Source: Prevotella sp. (GTDB taxonomy: Bacteria; Bacteroidota; Bacteroidia; Bacteroidales; Bacteroidaceae). Taken from it: a DNA stretch of 51,170 nucleotides. The translations under genes were made by a program, and so were the position numbers. Shown here piece after piece: positions 25,962 to 33,349 of the stretch. Positions within the stretch are counted from its first letter, which is position 1. Each line of letters opens with the position of its first letter. Where the stretch lies: positions 1-51,170 of the forward strand of contig JAFVGI010000035.1 in assembly GCA_017475005.1 (NCBI GenBank). The letters run 5' to 3'. The notes beneath the pieces are model-generated. The model was not told where the DNA came from. It was given only the letters and a program-made list of their open reading frames with translations, and made no database searches.

Positions 25962-26885
25962 ATGCCATTAAGACTACCTGACAAACTACCCGCTATCAAG
26001 ATGCTCGAAGACGAGAATATCTTCGTCATCAACGAAACTCGCGGTCATTCACAAGATATCCGTCCCCTGAAGCTCGTTATCCTCAACCTCATGCCGCTGA
26101 AGATAACGACGGAGACCGACCTCATACGTCTGCTCTCAAACACTCCGCTGCAGATAGACGTGACGTTTATGAAGCTGAAGTCGCATACCTCAAAGAACAC
26201 CCCTATAGAACACATGCGACAGTTCTATATTGCTTTCGACGAGTTGCGTAGCCGTAAGTTCGACGGCATGATAATAACAGGTGCTCCCGTTGAAGACTAT
26301 GCCTTTGAGGATGTCACCTACTGGCAGGAGATACAGGAAATCTTCGCATGGGCAAAGACCCACGTCACCTCTACCCTATACATCTGCTGGGCGGCACAGG
26401 CAGCGCTGTATGCATTCCACGGCATCGACAAGACACAACTGCCAAAGAAGCTTTTCGGAATATTCCCGCAGACCATCAATCCCGACATTCAGGATATCCC
26501 CCTGCTGCGTGGTTTCGACTCTTTCTTCTATATGCCACACTCACGCCACTCCGGTACAGACATCAACGACGTCAAGGCTTGTCCTGATATCAGCATCCTG
26601 ACGAAATCGGATGTCACAGGCCCATCTATCATGATGGAACGTGACGGCAGAGAGATATACATCACAGGTCACATGGAGTATAACCCTGAGACCCTCGACA
26701 CGGAATATCGTCGTGACCTCGGCAAGCGTGACGATGTGGAGAAGCCTATCAATTATTATAAGGACGACGACCCAGAGAAGGGACCAGTCATAACATGGCG
26801 CGCCCATGCAAATCTCTTCTTCCACAACTGGATTAACTACTACGTTTACCAGAAGACACCATACAACATCGACGAAATTAACTAA
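25962..26885 (+). CDS. metA: Homoserine O-acyltransferase MetA, probably acetyl-CoA-using
   Basis: A 307-residue enzyme activating homoserine for methionine synthesis. The catalytic Cys is Cys142 in YICWAAQAAL; the His/Glu pair is in ITGHMEYNPETL. Residue 111 is Glu (GAPVE); in MetA proteins Glu at this position goes with acetyl-CoA and Gly with succinyl-CoA, so despite the common succinyltransferase name this one is likely an acetyltransferase. The numbering matches the E. coli family without gaps to this point. It is preceded by a 14-base imperfect direct repeat in the 40-bp gap after the ABC-F gene. Confidence 0.95.
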   Translation: MPLRLPDKLPAIKMLEDENIFVINETRGHSQDIRPLKLVILNLMPLKITTETDLIRLLSNTPLQIDVTFMKLKSHTSKNTPIEHMRQFYIAFDELRSRKFDGMIITGAPVEDYAFEDVTYWQEIQEIFAWAKTHVTSTLYICWAAQAALYAFHGIDKTQLPKKLFGIFPQTINPDIQDIPLLRGFDSFFYMPHSRHSGTDINDVKACPDISILTKSDVTGPSIMMERDGREIYITGHMEYNPETLDTEYRRDLGKRDDVEKPINYYKDDDPEKGPVITWRAHANLFFHNWINYYVYQKTPYNIDEIN

Positions 26886-26892
26886 TTTTTTC

Positions 26893-26920
26893 TTAACTCT
26901 TAATTCTTAACTCTTAACTA
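26893..26920. repeat. Heptamer tract (TTAACTC)
   Basis: Four units between metA and pyrH: TTAACTC, TTAATTC, TTAACTC, TTAACTA. Confidence 0.9.
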
Positions 26921-26928
26921 TAATTGTC

Positions 26929-27636
26929 ATGAAATTCAATCGCATTCTATTGAAGCTCTCAGGAGAGAGTCTGCAAGGTAACCAGGGTTATGGCATTGAC
27001 GTAAATCGTCTCAACGACTATGCTCATCAGATAAAAGAGATTGCCGACATGGGTGTACAGATAGGCATCGTAATAGGTGGTGGCAACATCTTTCGTGGAT
27101 TGTCTGGTGCCGGCAAGGGTTTCGACCGCGTCAAGGGCGACCAGATGGGTATGTGTGCTACTGTCATCAATTCTCTCGCTCTCTCCTCTACCCTTGATGC
27201 AGCAGGTCAGAAGAACCGCGTCCTGACAGCAATCCGCATGGAGCCAATAGGCGAATTCTATACTAAGTGGAAGGCCATTGACGCCATGAAACAGGGCGAA
27301 GTAGTCATCATGAGCGGTGGCACAGGAAGCCCCTACTTCACTACCGATACTGGTTCTTCTTTACGTGGCATCGAAATAGAGGCTGACGTGATGCTGAAGG
27401 GCACACGCGTTGACGGCATCTATACAGCAGATCCGGAGAAGGACCCTACCGCAACAAAGTTCCACGACATCACATACGAAGAAGTGATATCACGCGGCCT
27501 GAAGGTAATGGATATCACAGCAACAGCAATGTGCATGCAGAACAACCTGCCTATCTATGTCTTTAATATGGACATCCTCGGAAACCTCAAGAAGGTAATG
27601 TCCGGCGAAGACATCGGAACGCTGGTACATAACTAA
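26929..27636 (+). CDS. pyrH: UMP kinase
   Basis: A 235-residue hexameric amino-acid-kinase-fold enzyme converting UMP to UDP. It has LLKLSGESL near 7-15, VIGGGNIFRG, DQMGMCATVIN, GTGSPYFTTDT and DGIYTADPEKDP, all standard. The start ATG follows the heptamer tract by 8 bases with no strong Shine-Dalgarno sequence, as is usual in this phylum. Confidence 0.97.
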   Translation: MKFNRILLKLSGESLQGNQGYGIDVNRLNDYAHQIKEIADMGVQIGIVIGGGNIFRGLSGAGKGFDRVKGDQMGMCATVINSLALSSTLDAAGQKNRVLTAIRMEPIGEFYTKWKAIDAMKQGEVVIMSGGTGSPYFTTDTGSSLRGIEIEADVMLKGTRVDGIYTADPEKDPTATKFHDITYEEVISRGLKVMDITATAMCMQNNLPIYVFNMDILGNLKKVMSGEDIGTLVHN

Positions 27637-27648
27637 TGGTATTTGACC

Positions 27649-27683
27649 TTTAAACTTTAAACTCTAAACTCTACACTCTAAAC
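27649..27683. repeat. Heptamer tract (TTTAAAC/TCTAAAC)
   Basis: Five units between pyrH and the kinase gene: TTTAAAC twice, TCTAAAC, TCTACAC, TCTAAAC. Confidence 0.9.
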
Positions 27684-27688
27684 TAACC

Positions 27689-28645
27689 ATGTACAAGTGG
27701 CAAGATTTAAGTAAGGTAAAGACCGTCAACGACGTAAATACCGTCATACGATTAGGTCACTCCACCACCCTCATCAATGTCGGTGAGGCATGGCAGGAAC
27801 GTAATTTGGCACGCATCGCCAACGACATCGCCAACCAGGAGGATGTCCGTGTGGTTCTCATTGCCGGTCCGTCAAGCAGCGGTAAGACCACCACCTGCAA
27901 GCGCCTCTCCATACAGTTGGTGCTTAATGAGATATGGCCTGTGTCGCTGAGTCTCGACGATTATTTCCTCGACCGTGAGAAAACTCCACGCGATGCTGAC
28001 GGGAAATACGACTTCGAATCGCTTTATGCCCTCAATCTTGAGTTGTTCAACCAACAGCTTTCCGACCTTATCGCCGGCAAGGAGGTAGAGCTGCCACGCT
28101 ATAATTTCGTGACTGGCAAGAGCGAGAAGAGCGGCGAGAAGATAACCCTCGCCAGCAATGAGGTCTTGGTTATCGAAGGCATTCACGCCCTCAATCCGGA
28201 ACTCACGGCAAACATACCCCAGGAACAGATTTTCCGCATCTTCGCAGCACCGATGATAATATATCCACTGACAGTCGATACGGAGCTGCGTCCGGAAGAC
28301 AACCGTCTGCTCCGTCGCATCATCCGCGACTACAAATATCGCGGCAACAGTGCACAGGCGACGCTCAGCCAGTGGGCTTCAGTACGTGCCGGAGAACAGA
28401 AATGGATTCTTCCCTACAAGCAATACGCTAATGCTGTCTTCAACACATCCATGCCATACGAAGTGGGTGTCATAAAGAATCAGGCAGTACCTCTTTTGCA
28501 GAGTGTCCCAAAGGATGATGCAGAATATGCCAAGGCACAGGAACTGCTGTCATTCATGACATATTTCGAGAGAATTCCAGAGAATGACGTTCCCAAGACC
28601 AGTCTCCTGCGTGAATTCCTCGGAGGCAGCAGCTTTGAGTATTAG
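27689..28645 (+). CDS. Uridine-kinase/phosphoribulokinase-family nucleoside kinase, short form
   Basis: A 318-residue P-loop kinase: Walker A GPSSSGKTT near residues 60-68, SLDDYFLDREKTP, then LVIEGIHALNPEL and LRRIIRDYKYRG. This is the kinase half of the Bacteroidetes nucleoside kinases, which I recall as about 550 residues with an N-terminal TGS/tRNA-synthetase-like part. Here the protein begins just before the region that normally links the two halves (VKTVNDVN...RIANDIA), so the N-terminal part is absent. The upstream spacer is a heptamer tract without coding remains. The substrate may be uridine or cytidine, but this is not readable. Confidence 0.82.
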   Translation: MYKWQDLSKVKTVNDVNTVIRLGHSTTLINVGEAWQERNLARIANDIANQEDVRVVLIAGPSSSGKTTTCKRLSIQLVLNEIWPVSLSLDDYFLDREKTPRDADGKYDFESLYALNLELFNQQLSDLIAGKEVELPRYNFVTGKSEKSGEKITLASNEVLVIEGIHALNPELTANIPQEQIFRIFAAPMIIYPLTVDTELRPEDNRLLRRIIRDYKYRGNSAQATLSQWASVRAGEQKWILPYKQYANAVFNTSMPYEVGVIKNQAVPLLQSVPKDDAEYAKAQELLSFMTYFERIPENDVPKTSLLREFLGGSSFEY

Positions 28646-28668
28646 TTGATAATTATTCTTCACTCTAA

Positions 28669-30021
28669 ATGGCACGCGGTAATTTCGGAAGCAAGATAGG
28701 TATCATTTTAGCGACGGCTGGTTCTGCTGTCGGTTTGGGAAACGTATGGCGTTTTCCTTACATGACGGGTCAGAATGGTGGTGCCGCTTTCCTTCTTGTA
28801 TATATAGGGTGTATTCTTCTTCTTGGCATCCCCGGCATGCTCTGTGAGTTCATCGTGGGTCGTCACGGACAATCAAATGCTGCCAAAGCATACGACAAAC
28901 TCTCTGGAGGTCGTCCCTGGAAGCTTATAGGTTATCTCGGCATTTTAACTGCCACCATTATTCTGGGCTTCTATGCTGTCGTTGCAGGATGGTGTTTGGA
29001 ATATCTCTTCGCCTCTTTGACAGGACGCACCTTAGGCGATGCTGACTATATCCAGAACTACTTTGCTGAGTTCTCCAGCGATACGTGGCATCCATTGCTG
29101 TGGGGCTGTGTCTTTGTTATGATAACCCACATGGTAGTCATTCGTGGTGTACGAAAAGGTATTGAGCAGGCTTCCAAGTTACTCATGCCAGTCCTGATGG
29201 TATTACTGCTCATTCTGATGATAGCATCCTGCAGCCTGCCAAATGCCATTGAAGGAATACGTTTCCTTCTAATGCCCGACTTCTCCAAAGTAAATGGTCA
29301 GATGGCTCTCGAAGCCCTCGGTCAGGCATTCTTCTCCCTGTCATTGGGAACAGCCGTATTGTGTACCTATGCAAGTTATTTCACACGTGATATAAATCTG
29401 CTAAGGTCATCCAGCCAGATAGCTATTCTCGACACCTTCATTGCCATACTGTCAGGTCTTATGATATTCCCTGCAGCATTCTCTGTAGGAATCAGTCCCG
29501 ACAGTGGCCCGTCGCTTATCTTTATCACCCTGCCGAATGTCTTCCAGCAAGCCTTCGGTTCCATTCCGGCATTAGCCTATGTCATCAGCATCATGTTCTA
29601 TGCCCTTCTGGTATTTGCTGCTCTTACCAGTACCATCTCCATGCACGAGATTGGCACAGCATTTTTTACCGAAGAGCTGAATCTGCCACGCGAGAAGGCT
29701 GCATGGATAATTACAGGCGTTGCCTCCGTCCTGTGCATCTTCTGCGCATGGTCAGTGGGAGCCTTCGACAGTATCAAGGTAATGGGTGTTTCGCTGATGG
29801 ACTTCTGCGACATGCTGACAGCAAACTTCATGCTGCCGCTGGGTGCACTGCTGACATGTCTCTTTGTGGGATGGTACGTTCCAAAGCAAATTGTCTTTGG
29901 CGAATTTACCAACGACGGCACCACGAACACCATGTTCTTCAGCCTGTTCCTCATTGCCGTCCGTTATATCTGTCCCCTCAGCATCGTTCTTATCTTCCTC
30001 CATCAACTGGGAGTGATATAA
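28669..30021 (+). CDS. Sodium-dependent transporter (NSS/SNF family)
   Basis: A 450-residue inner-membrane symporter with about 11-12 membrane segments. The N-terminus has the family signature GIILATAGSAVGLGNVWRFPY near 11-31, which forms the sodium and substrate sites in TM1 (LeuT fold). The usual substrates are amino acids or related amines; which one cannot be told. Its 3' end overlaps the 3' end of the convergent MATE-fusion gene by 32 bp. Confidence 0.93.
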   Translation: MARGNFGSKIGIILATAGSAVGLGNVWRFPYMTGQNGGAAFLLVYIGCILLLGIPGMLCEFIVGRHGQSNAAKAYDKLSGGRPWKLIGYLGILTATIILGFYAVVAGWCLEYLFASLTGRTLGDADYIQNYFAEFSSDTWHPLLWGCVFVMITHMVVIRGVRKGIEQASKLLMPVLMVLLLILMIASCSLPNAIEGIRFLLMPDFSKVNGQMALEALGQAFFSLSLGTAVLCTYASYFTRDINLLRSSSQIAILDTFIAILSGLMIFPAAFSVGISPDSGPSLIFITLPNVFQQAFGSIPALAYVISIMFYALLVFAALTSTISMHEIGTAFFTEELNLPREKAAWIITGVASVLCIFCAWSVGAFDSIKVMGVSLMDFCDMLTANFMLPLGALLTCLFVGWYVPKQIVFGEFTNDGTTNTMFFSLFLIAVRYICPLSIVLIFLHQLGVI

Positions 30022-31765
30022 AGACAGTATTCTGACCGTACATATATTTATAGGTGATGTCAGGGATAATACTTGTCACCAGGCGCAGTCCCAGGTGCTC
30101 GTTATCCTTGACATCATCTTTTTGCTGCTTTTCCTTCTTGCCCGCCTTTACAGGGTCAAAAGGTTTTCCGGCATCCTTCAGGGTAATAAACACACCATCG
30201 GCATTCTCCTGTATATGTACGTCAAACGTCTTTTTTACGACACGTCCTTTAGAATACCTTACGATGTTTGTCATCAGCTCTTCGCAACACATATTTATCT
30301 TAAAGGCATTCTCTGCTGACACATTGACATCCTTTAGGAATGTGTCAATGTCAGTCAGTGTTGCATAGACATCATCGTTATTATATTTTACAGACCTGTC
30401 ATAAGTGTGTCCTCCCGTCTCGTGCGGTATCATTGTCAATGGGGATATATTCGCCTGAAAAATGCGGCTGCGGGCAGTGGTATATCCCACCTGGAACAGC
30501 AGTACCAATGCACATGCTCCAACAAAGCCCCACCACAGCTCTACACCCTCAAGCTCTGCCACAGCCCATACTCCCAGTACCAGCATGACCGTCTGTGCTG
30601 TTGCCGTTACTACGCTGGCTTTGTCGTGGCCTAATATCTGGTATGTGCTCAACAGTATCTGTGTCACTGCAAATGGTATCAGCATCAGGGCAAAGATACG
30701 TAGTACGCGGTCCAGTTCGAATGCCATCATGGTACCCGTCTTCACACCGAAGAGGTTGCCCACCAGTCCTGGCATATACATCATGAAGATGACGATAGTC
30801 ACCAGCATGGCAATGACAATCAAAGCCTGCTTTACGAGAATATCCAATCCCTTCAGGTCACGCTCTCCCACCAGCACGCCGCCAATGGCAAACATCGACT
30901 CTATCACGCCGTCGATAAACACATACGACAGCAACAGCATCTGCAAACATACAGACCAAATAAACAATCCGTCGCTGCCCAGAAATCTCAATACTATATC
31001 ATTGATAAGCATGATGGTCACCGCCATCAGCGAGTTACTCAGCGTAATCGGAGCGCCCTCCTTTACGTTATTGATGAAGATGCTACCAAGACTCTTACCT
31101 GGCCACTTCAGGCGATACGAACTGCTTGGTTTACGCAGATAGCTGATAAGAATAATAATGTTTACGGTAAACATCGACAGCGAACCGATGGCAGCACCAT
31201 CTACTCCCATACCCAATACCGATATCGTCAAAAAGTCCACTATGATGTTTGCTATGGCACCTGCCACCACCGCTATTGTCACCATGCGAGGACGCCCGTC
31301 CGTAGCCACGAAGAGGCACAATCCGTACGACATCATCTGCAGCCATCCACCCATAGCATAGGTGTGTATATAGTCGTATGCCATACCGTTCAGACGCGGT
31401 TCCTCTGACATGAGGCTCACAATCTCCTGACTGAAGAAACTGATGCCCAGCGACACCGCCAGTCCCAATGTCAATACTGTCAGTATGGTAGTCGTAAAGG
31501 TGCGTGCAGCCTTGTTCAAATCGTTGCTTCCGATAGCCTGTGCGCACATAGCGTTAGCACCAAAGCAGATGAGGAATCCCATACAGTTAAGTACCTCCAC
31601 CAATGGCAGTACCAGGTTGATAGCTGATACGGCATCCTGTCCCACCACATGACCCACTATCATAGAGTCTGCAGTATGAGCCAATTGCGATGCCGCCGCC
31701 GTCAGCACAGCAGCCATCACAAACGTCCTCAACGCCTTAGAAACAATAAAAGAATTTCTTTTCAT
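29990..31765 (-). CDS. MATE transporter fused to an RsbW/SpoIIAB-like ATPase domain
   Basis: A 591-residue fusion. Residues 1-440 are a MATE-family multidrug/organic-cation exporter with about 12 membrane segments (ADSMIVGHVVGQDAV near 32-46 is the TM1 region of the family). Residues about 455-591 are cytoplasmic and match the HATPase_c fold of anti-sigma-factor kinases: N-box NMCCEELMTN (491-500), G1 box LKDAGKPFDP (about 529-538) and G2 region LGLRLV. A basic/acidic insert (KKEKQQKDDVKDN) lies where the ATP lid belongs. The start is 66 bp after luxS on the same strand, the gap being eight heptamers, so co-transcription with luxS is likely. No partner anti-anti-sigma or sigma gene is adjacent. 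The transported compound is unknown. Confidence 0.9.
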   Translation of the reverse strand: MKRNSFIVSKALRTFVMAAVLTAAASQLAHTADSMIVGHVVGQDAVSAINLVLPLVEVLNCMGFLICFGANAMCAQAIGSNDLNKAARTFTTTILTVLTLGLAVSLGISFFSQEIVSLMSEEPRLNGMAYDYIHTYAMGGWLQMMSYGLCLFVATDGRPRMVTIAVVAGAIANIIVDFLTISVLGMGVDGAAIGSLSMFTVNIIILISYLRKPSSSYRLKWPGKSLGSIFINNVKEGAPITLSNSLMAVTIMLINDIVLRFLGSDGLFIWSVCLQMLLLSYVFIDGVIESMFAIGGVLVGERDLKGLDILVKQALIVIAMLVTIVIFMMYMPGLVGNLFGVKTGTMMAFELDRVLRIFALMLIPFAVTQILLSTYQILGHDKASVVTATAQTVMLVLGVWAVAELEGVELWWGFVGACALVLLFQVGYTTARSRIFQANISPLTMIPHETGGHTYDRSVKYNNDDVYATLTDIDTFLKDVNVSAENAFKINMCCEELMTNIVRYSKGRVVKKTFDVHIQENADGVFITLKDAGKPFDPVKAGKKEKQQKDDVKDNEHLGLRLVTSIIPDITYKYMYGQNTVFISLPVDGGR

Positions 31766-31771
31766 TATTTG

Positions 31772-31827
31772 GTTTACCGTTTACTGTTTACCGCTTACCG
31801 TTAATTTTCAATGTTCAATGTTCAATT
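31772..31827. repeat. Eight contiguous heptamers between luxS and the MATE fusion
   Basis: GTTTACC, GTTTACT, GTTTACC, GCTTACC, GTTAATT, then TTCAATG, TTCAATG, TTCAATT. They fill the spacer almost exactly and change unit halfway without losing the 7-base register. Confidence 0.9.
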
Positions 31828-31831
31828 AACT

Positions 31832-32326
31832 CTACGCGTCAGCAAACACCTTGCCATCCTCCAGGGTCACCTGCAGGTTTGTGTATTCGCAGTGGAAGTC
31901 ATTCTCCAGCCGGTCGAGATACCTCGCACACTCCCACTTACACATCGGCAGATCATGTAGCAAATAGTTGCCACACGTCTGCGGTTCTGTTGCAGGCACT
32001 TCTTTCTGTGTTAGAATCCATCTAAGGCACCTTATCGTCAGCTGTCGCATATCCTCCACTGTATAATCCCCCGTCATGATAATATACATTCCCGTGAGGC
32101 ATCCCATCGGACCAACATACACCACATCCTCCTTCACCTCGCTATTGCGAAACCATGTTGCCATCAAGTGTTCTATGCTATGAATGGCAGCAGGCGCTAC
32201 GGCAGGCTCCTTATTCGGTTCTGTAATACGCAAATCGAAGGTTGTGAAACCCTTATCCACACGCGAAACATAAATCCCCGGCTTCAGGTGAGTATGATCA
32301 ATGGTAAAACTCTGTATAACTTCCAT
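31832..32326 (-). CDS. luxS: S-ribosylhomocysteine lyase
   Basis: A 164-residue metalloenzyme that splits S-ribosylhomocysteine into homocysteine and DPD, the precursor of autoinducer-2. The metal motif HSIEH is at 49-53 with the third ligand Cys118 in TCGNY, and the catalytic Cys76 is in GPMGCLTG. Length is normal. It is the first gene of a likely luxS-MATE unit and has a consensus-like promoter and a leader of about 170 bases full of inverted repeats. MetA nearby on the other strand belongs to the connected methionine cycle but is not in the same operon. Confidence 0.97.
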   Translation of the reverse strand: MEVIQSFTIDHTHLKPGIYVSRVDKGFTTFDLRITEPNKEPAVAPAAIHSIEHLMATWFRNSEVKEDVVYVGPMGCLTGMYIIMTGDYTVEDMRQLTIRCLRWILTQKEVPATEPQTCGNYLLHDLPMCKWECARYLDRLENDFHCEYTNLQVTLEDGKVFADA

Positions 32327-32346
32327 AATAACTTATTTTTTTTCGG

Positions 32347-32505
32347 GAGCAATGCTCGTGCAAACCGAACGCAATCAAGCTTGCTTGAATTGCTGAGGTA
32401 CAGCCGAGTATCGCAAACGGTTAAATCTCTGCAGGAGATTTGCAAATGGAAAACTCGTTTTTTCAGTTGCCTGAGAAAAACTTGCTTTTTCTCATTTCCG
32501 TTTGC
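32347..32505 (-). promoter_or_regulatory. Structured leader of luxS
   Basis: Perfect or near-perfect stems in the leader: GAGAAAAA-CTTGC-TTTTTCTC (32473-32493), AAATCTC-TGCAG-GAGATTT (32423-32441), GCAATCAAG with CTTGAATTGC (32371-32393, one bulge) and GAGCA-A-TGCTC (32347-32357). CCGTTTGC (32498-32505) could pair with GCAAACGG (32413-32420), but part of that segment belongs to the promoter. I do not recognise a named riboswitch. It may be a dispersed repeat. Confidence 0.5.
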
Positions 32506-32534
32506 AAAGGTACAAAAAATTCCGCAACCCCAAA
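32505..32534 (-). promoter_or_regulatory. Promoter of luxS
   Basis: On the minus strand TTTG (32531-32534), an 18-base spacer and TACCTTTG (32505-32512). Confidence 0.7.
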
Positions 32535-32546
32535 AGGATTGCGGAA
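32520..32546. promoter_or_regulatory. Inverted repeat over the luxS -33 region
   Basis: TTCCGCAA (32520-32527) and TTGCGGAA (32539-32546) with an 11-base centre containing the -33 element. On the minus strand the hairpin is followed by a T-run. It may be an operator or a terminator for upstream minus-strand transcription; no minus-strand gene lies just upstream. Confidence 0.55.
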
Positions 32547-32680
32547 AAAATTGTTTAAACTATAACCGTTAACCTTAAAACGTTATCAATAACAAAACCG
32601 AGAGGATTTCCCCATGAGGTTGTAGGGATATATACCCCGCATATTAGGAGTATTCTCTTTTATCTTTCATGAAAACACCT

Positions 32681-32688
32681 TACTTTTG
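32681..32688 (+). promoter_or_regulatory. -7 box of the small exported protein
   Basis: TACTTTTG, giving a leader of about 50 bases before the ATG at 32747. No clear TTTG -33 element. Confidence 0.6.
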
Positions 32689-32746
32689 CAGTGTGATTCA
32701 GAACATAGGAGTCTAATCACAGTACATAAGTCTAACGTTTTTAAAC

Positions 32747-33139
32747 ATGAAGATTATGAAGAGAATTAATATGGTGATAGTTGCCACAATGACGATGGCT
32801 ATCACATTCACAATGCCAGCAATGGCAATCGCAAGAAGGAGTAGCAACACTAACCACGACAAGAAAGCTGTTGTGACAAACGACCGTAAAGCTCCGCGTG
32901 TCGACAGGGTTGACAATAGAACTACCCACTTCGACTCTCACAGACATGCCAGTCATCCGGACGTGAAGACCTGCACCATCAAATTGGGCCGCCATGACTC
33001 TCACAGAAAGATTGCAGCAAGGGCAGAGAATATGAAGGGAGTAATGGATACGAAGTGGAATTCCCGTACCCGTGAACTGACCATCACCTACGATGCACGA
33101 ATCACATCAGCACGTACCATCACGCGCAACGTGGTATAA
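32747..33139 (+). CDS. Small exported His/Arg-rich protein with an HMA-like C-terminus
   Basis: A 130-residue basic protein with a signal peptide (MKIMKRIN, hydrophobic core, cut near AMA at residues 25-27). The middle (30-70) is rich in His, Arg, Lys and Asp and probably disordered. The end (CTIKLGRHDSHRKIAARAENMKG... then TKWNSRTRELTITYDARITSA) follows the beta-alpha-beta pattern of heavy-metal-associated domains, where a GV turn, a W-x(n)-L-x-I-x-YD strand and a final helix are typical. It lacks the CxxC metal motif, having only one Cys, so copper transport by the classic route is not supported; the many His residues could still bind metal. The HMA link is my inference. Confidence 0.7.
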   Translation: MKIMKRINMVIVATMTMAITFTMPAMAIARRSSNTNHDKKAVVTNDRKAPRVDRVDNRTTHFDSHRHASHPDVKTCTIKLGRHDSHRKIAARAENMKGVMDTKWNSRTRELTITYDARITSARTITRNVV

Positions 33140-33168
33140 CCATATACCACTCCATATATAATTACAAA

Positions 33169-33197
33169 GGAGGAGCCCTTCGGGACTCCTCCAATTG
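33169..33197 (+). terminator. UUCG-capped hairpin terminator
   Basis: GGAGGAG (33169-33175) pairs with CTCCTCC (33186-33192) around CCC-TTCG-GGA, a stable tetraloop. The following T-run is short. It lies 29 bases after the small exported protein. Confidence 0.75.
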
Positions 33198-33286
33198 TTT
33201 CCGCCACCTTCACCTTTTTGCTCTCAAACAGAATCTCGAGCAGGCAAGACTTAGTTTTTATTTTCAACTTTTTTGCCCCGTTTTTA

Positions 33287-33349
33287 ACGAGATTACGGCT
33301 CACTCATGACGAGATTACGGCTCGTGGGCAATGAGATTACGGCTTGCTG
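33287..33349. repeat. Three tandem copies of a 22-bp repeat overlapping a stop codon
   Basis: Each unit contains GAGATTACGGCT followed by a variable half. On the minus strand the copies read AGCCGTAATCTC; the first supplies the TAA stop of the metallopeptidase gene. Confidence 0.85.

Noticed and set aside
32713-33004. Minus-strand open frames opposite the small exported protein
   Set aside because: Shadows; the plus-strand frame has a promoter, signal peptide and terminator.
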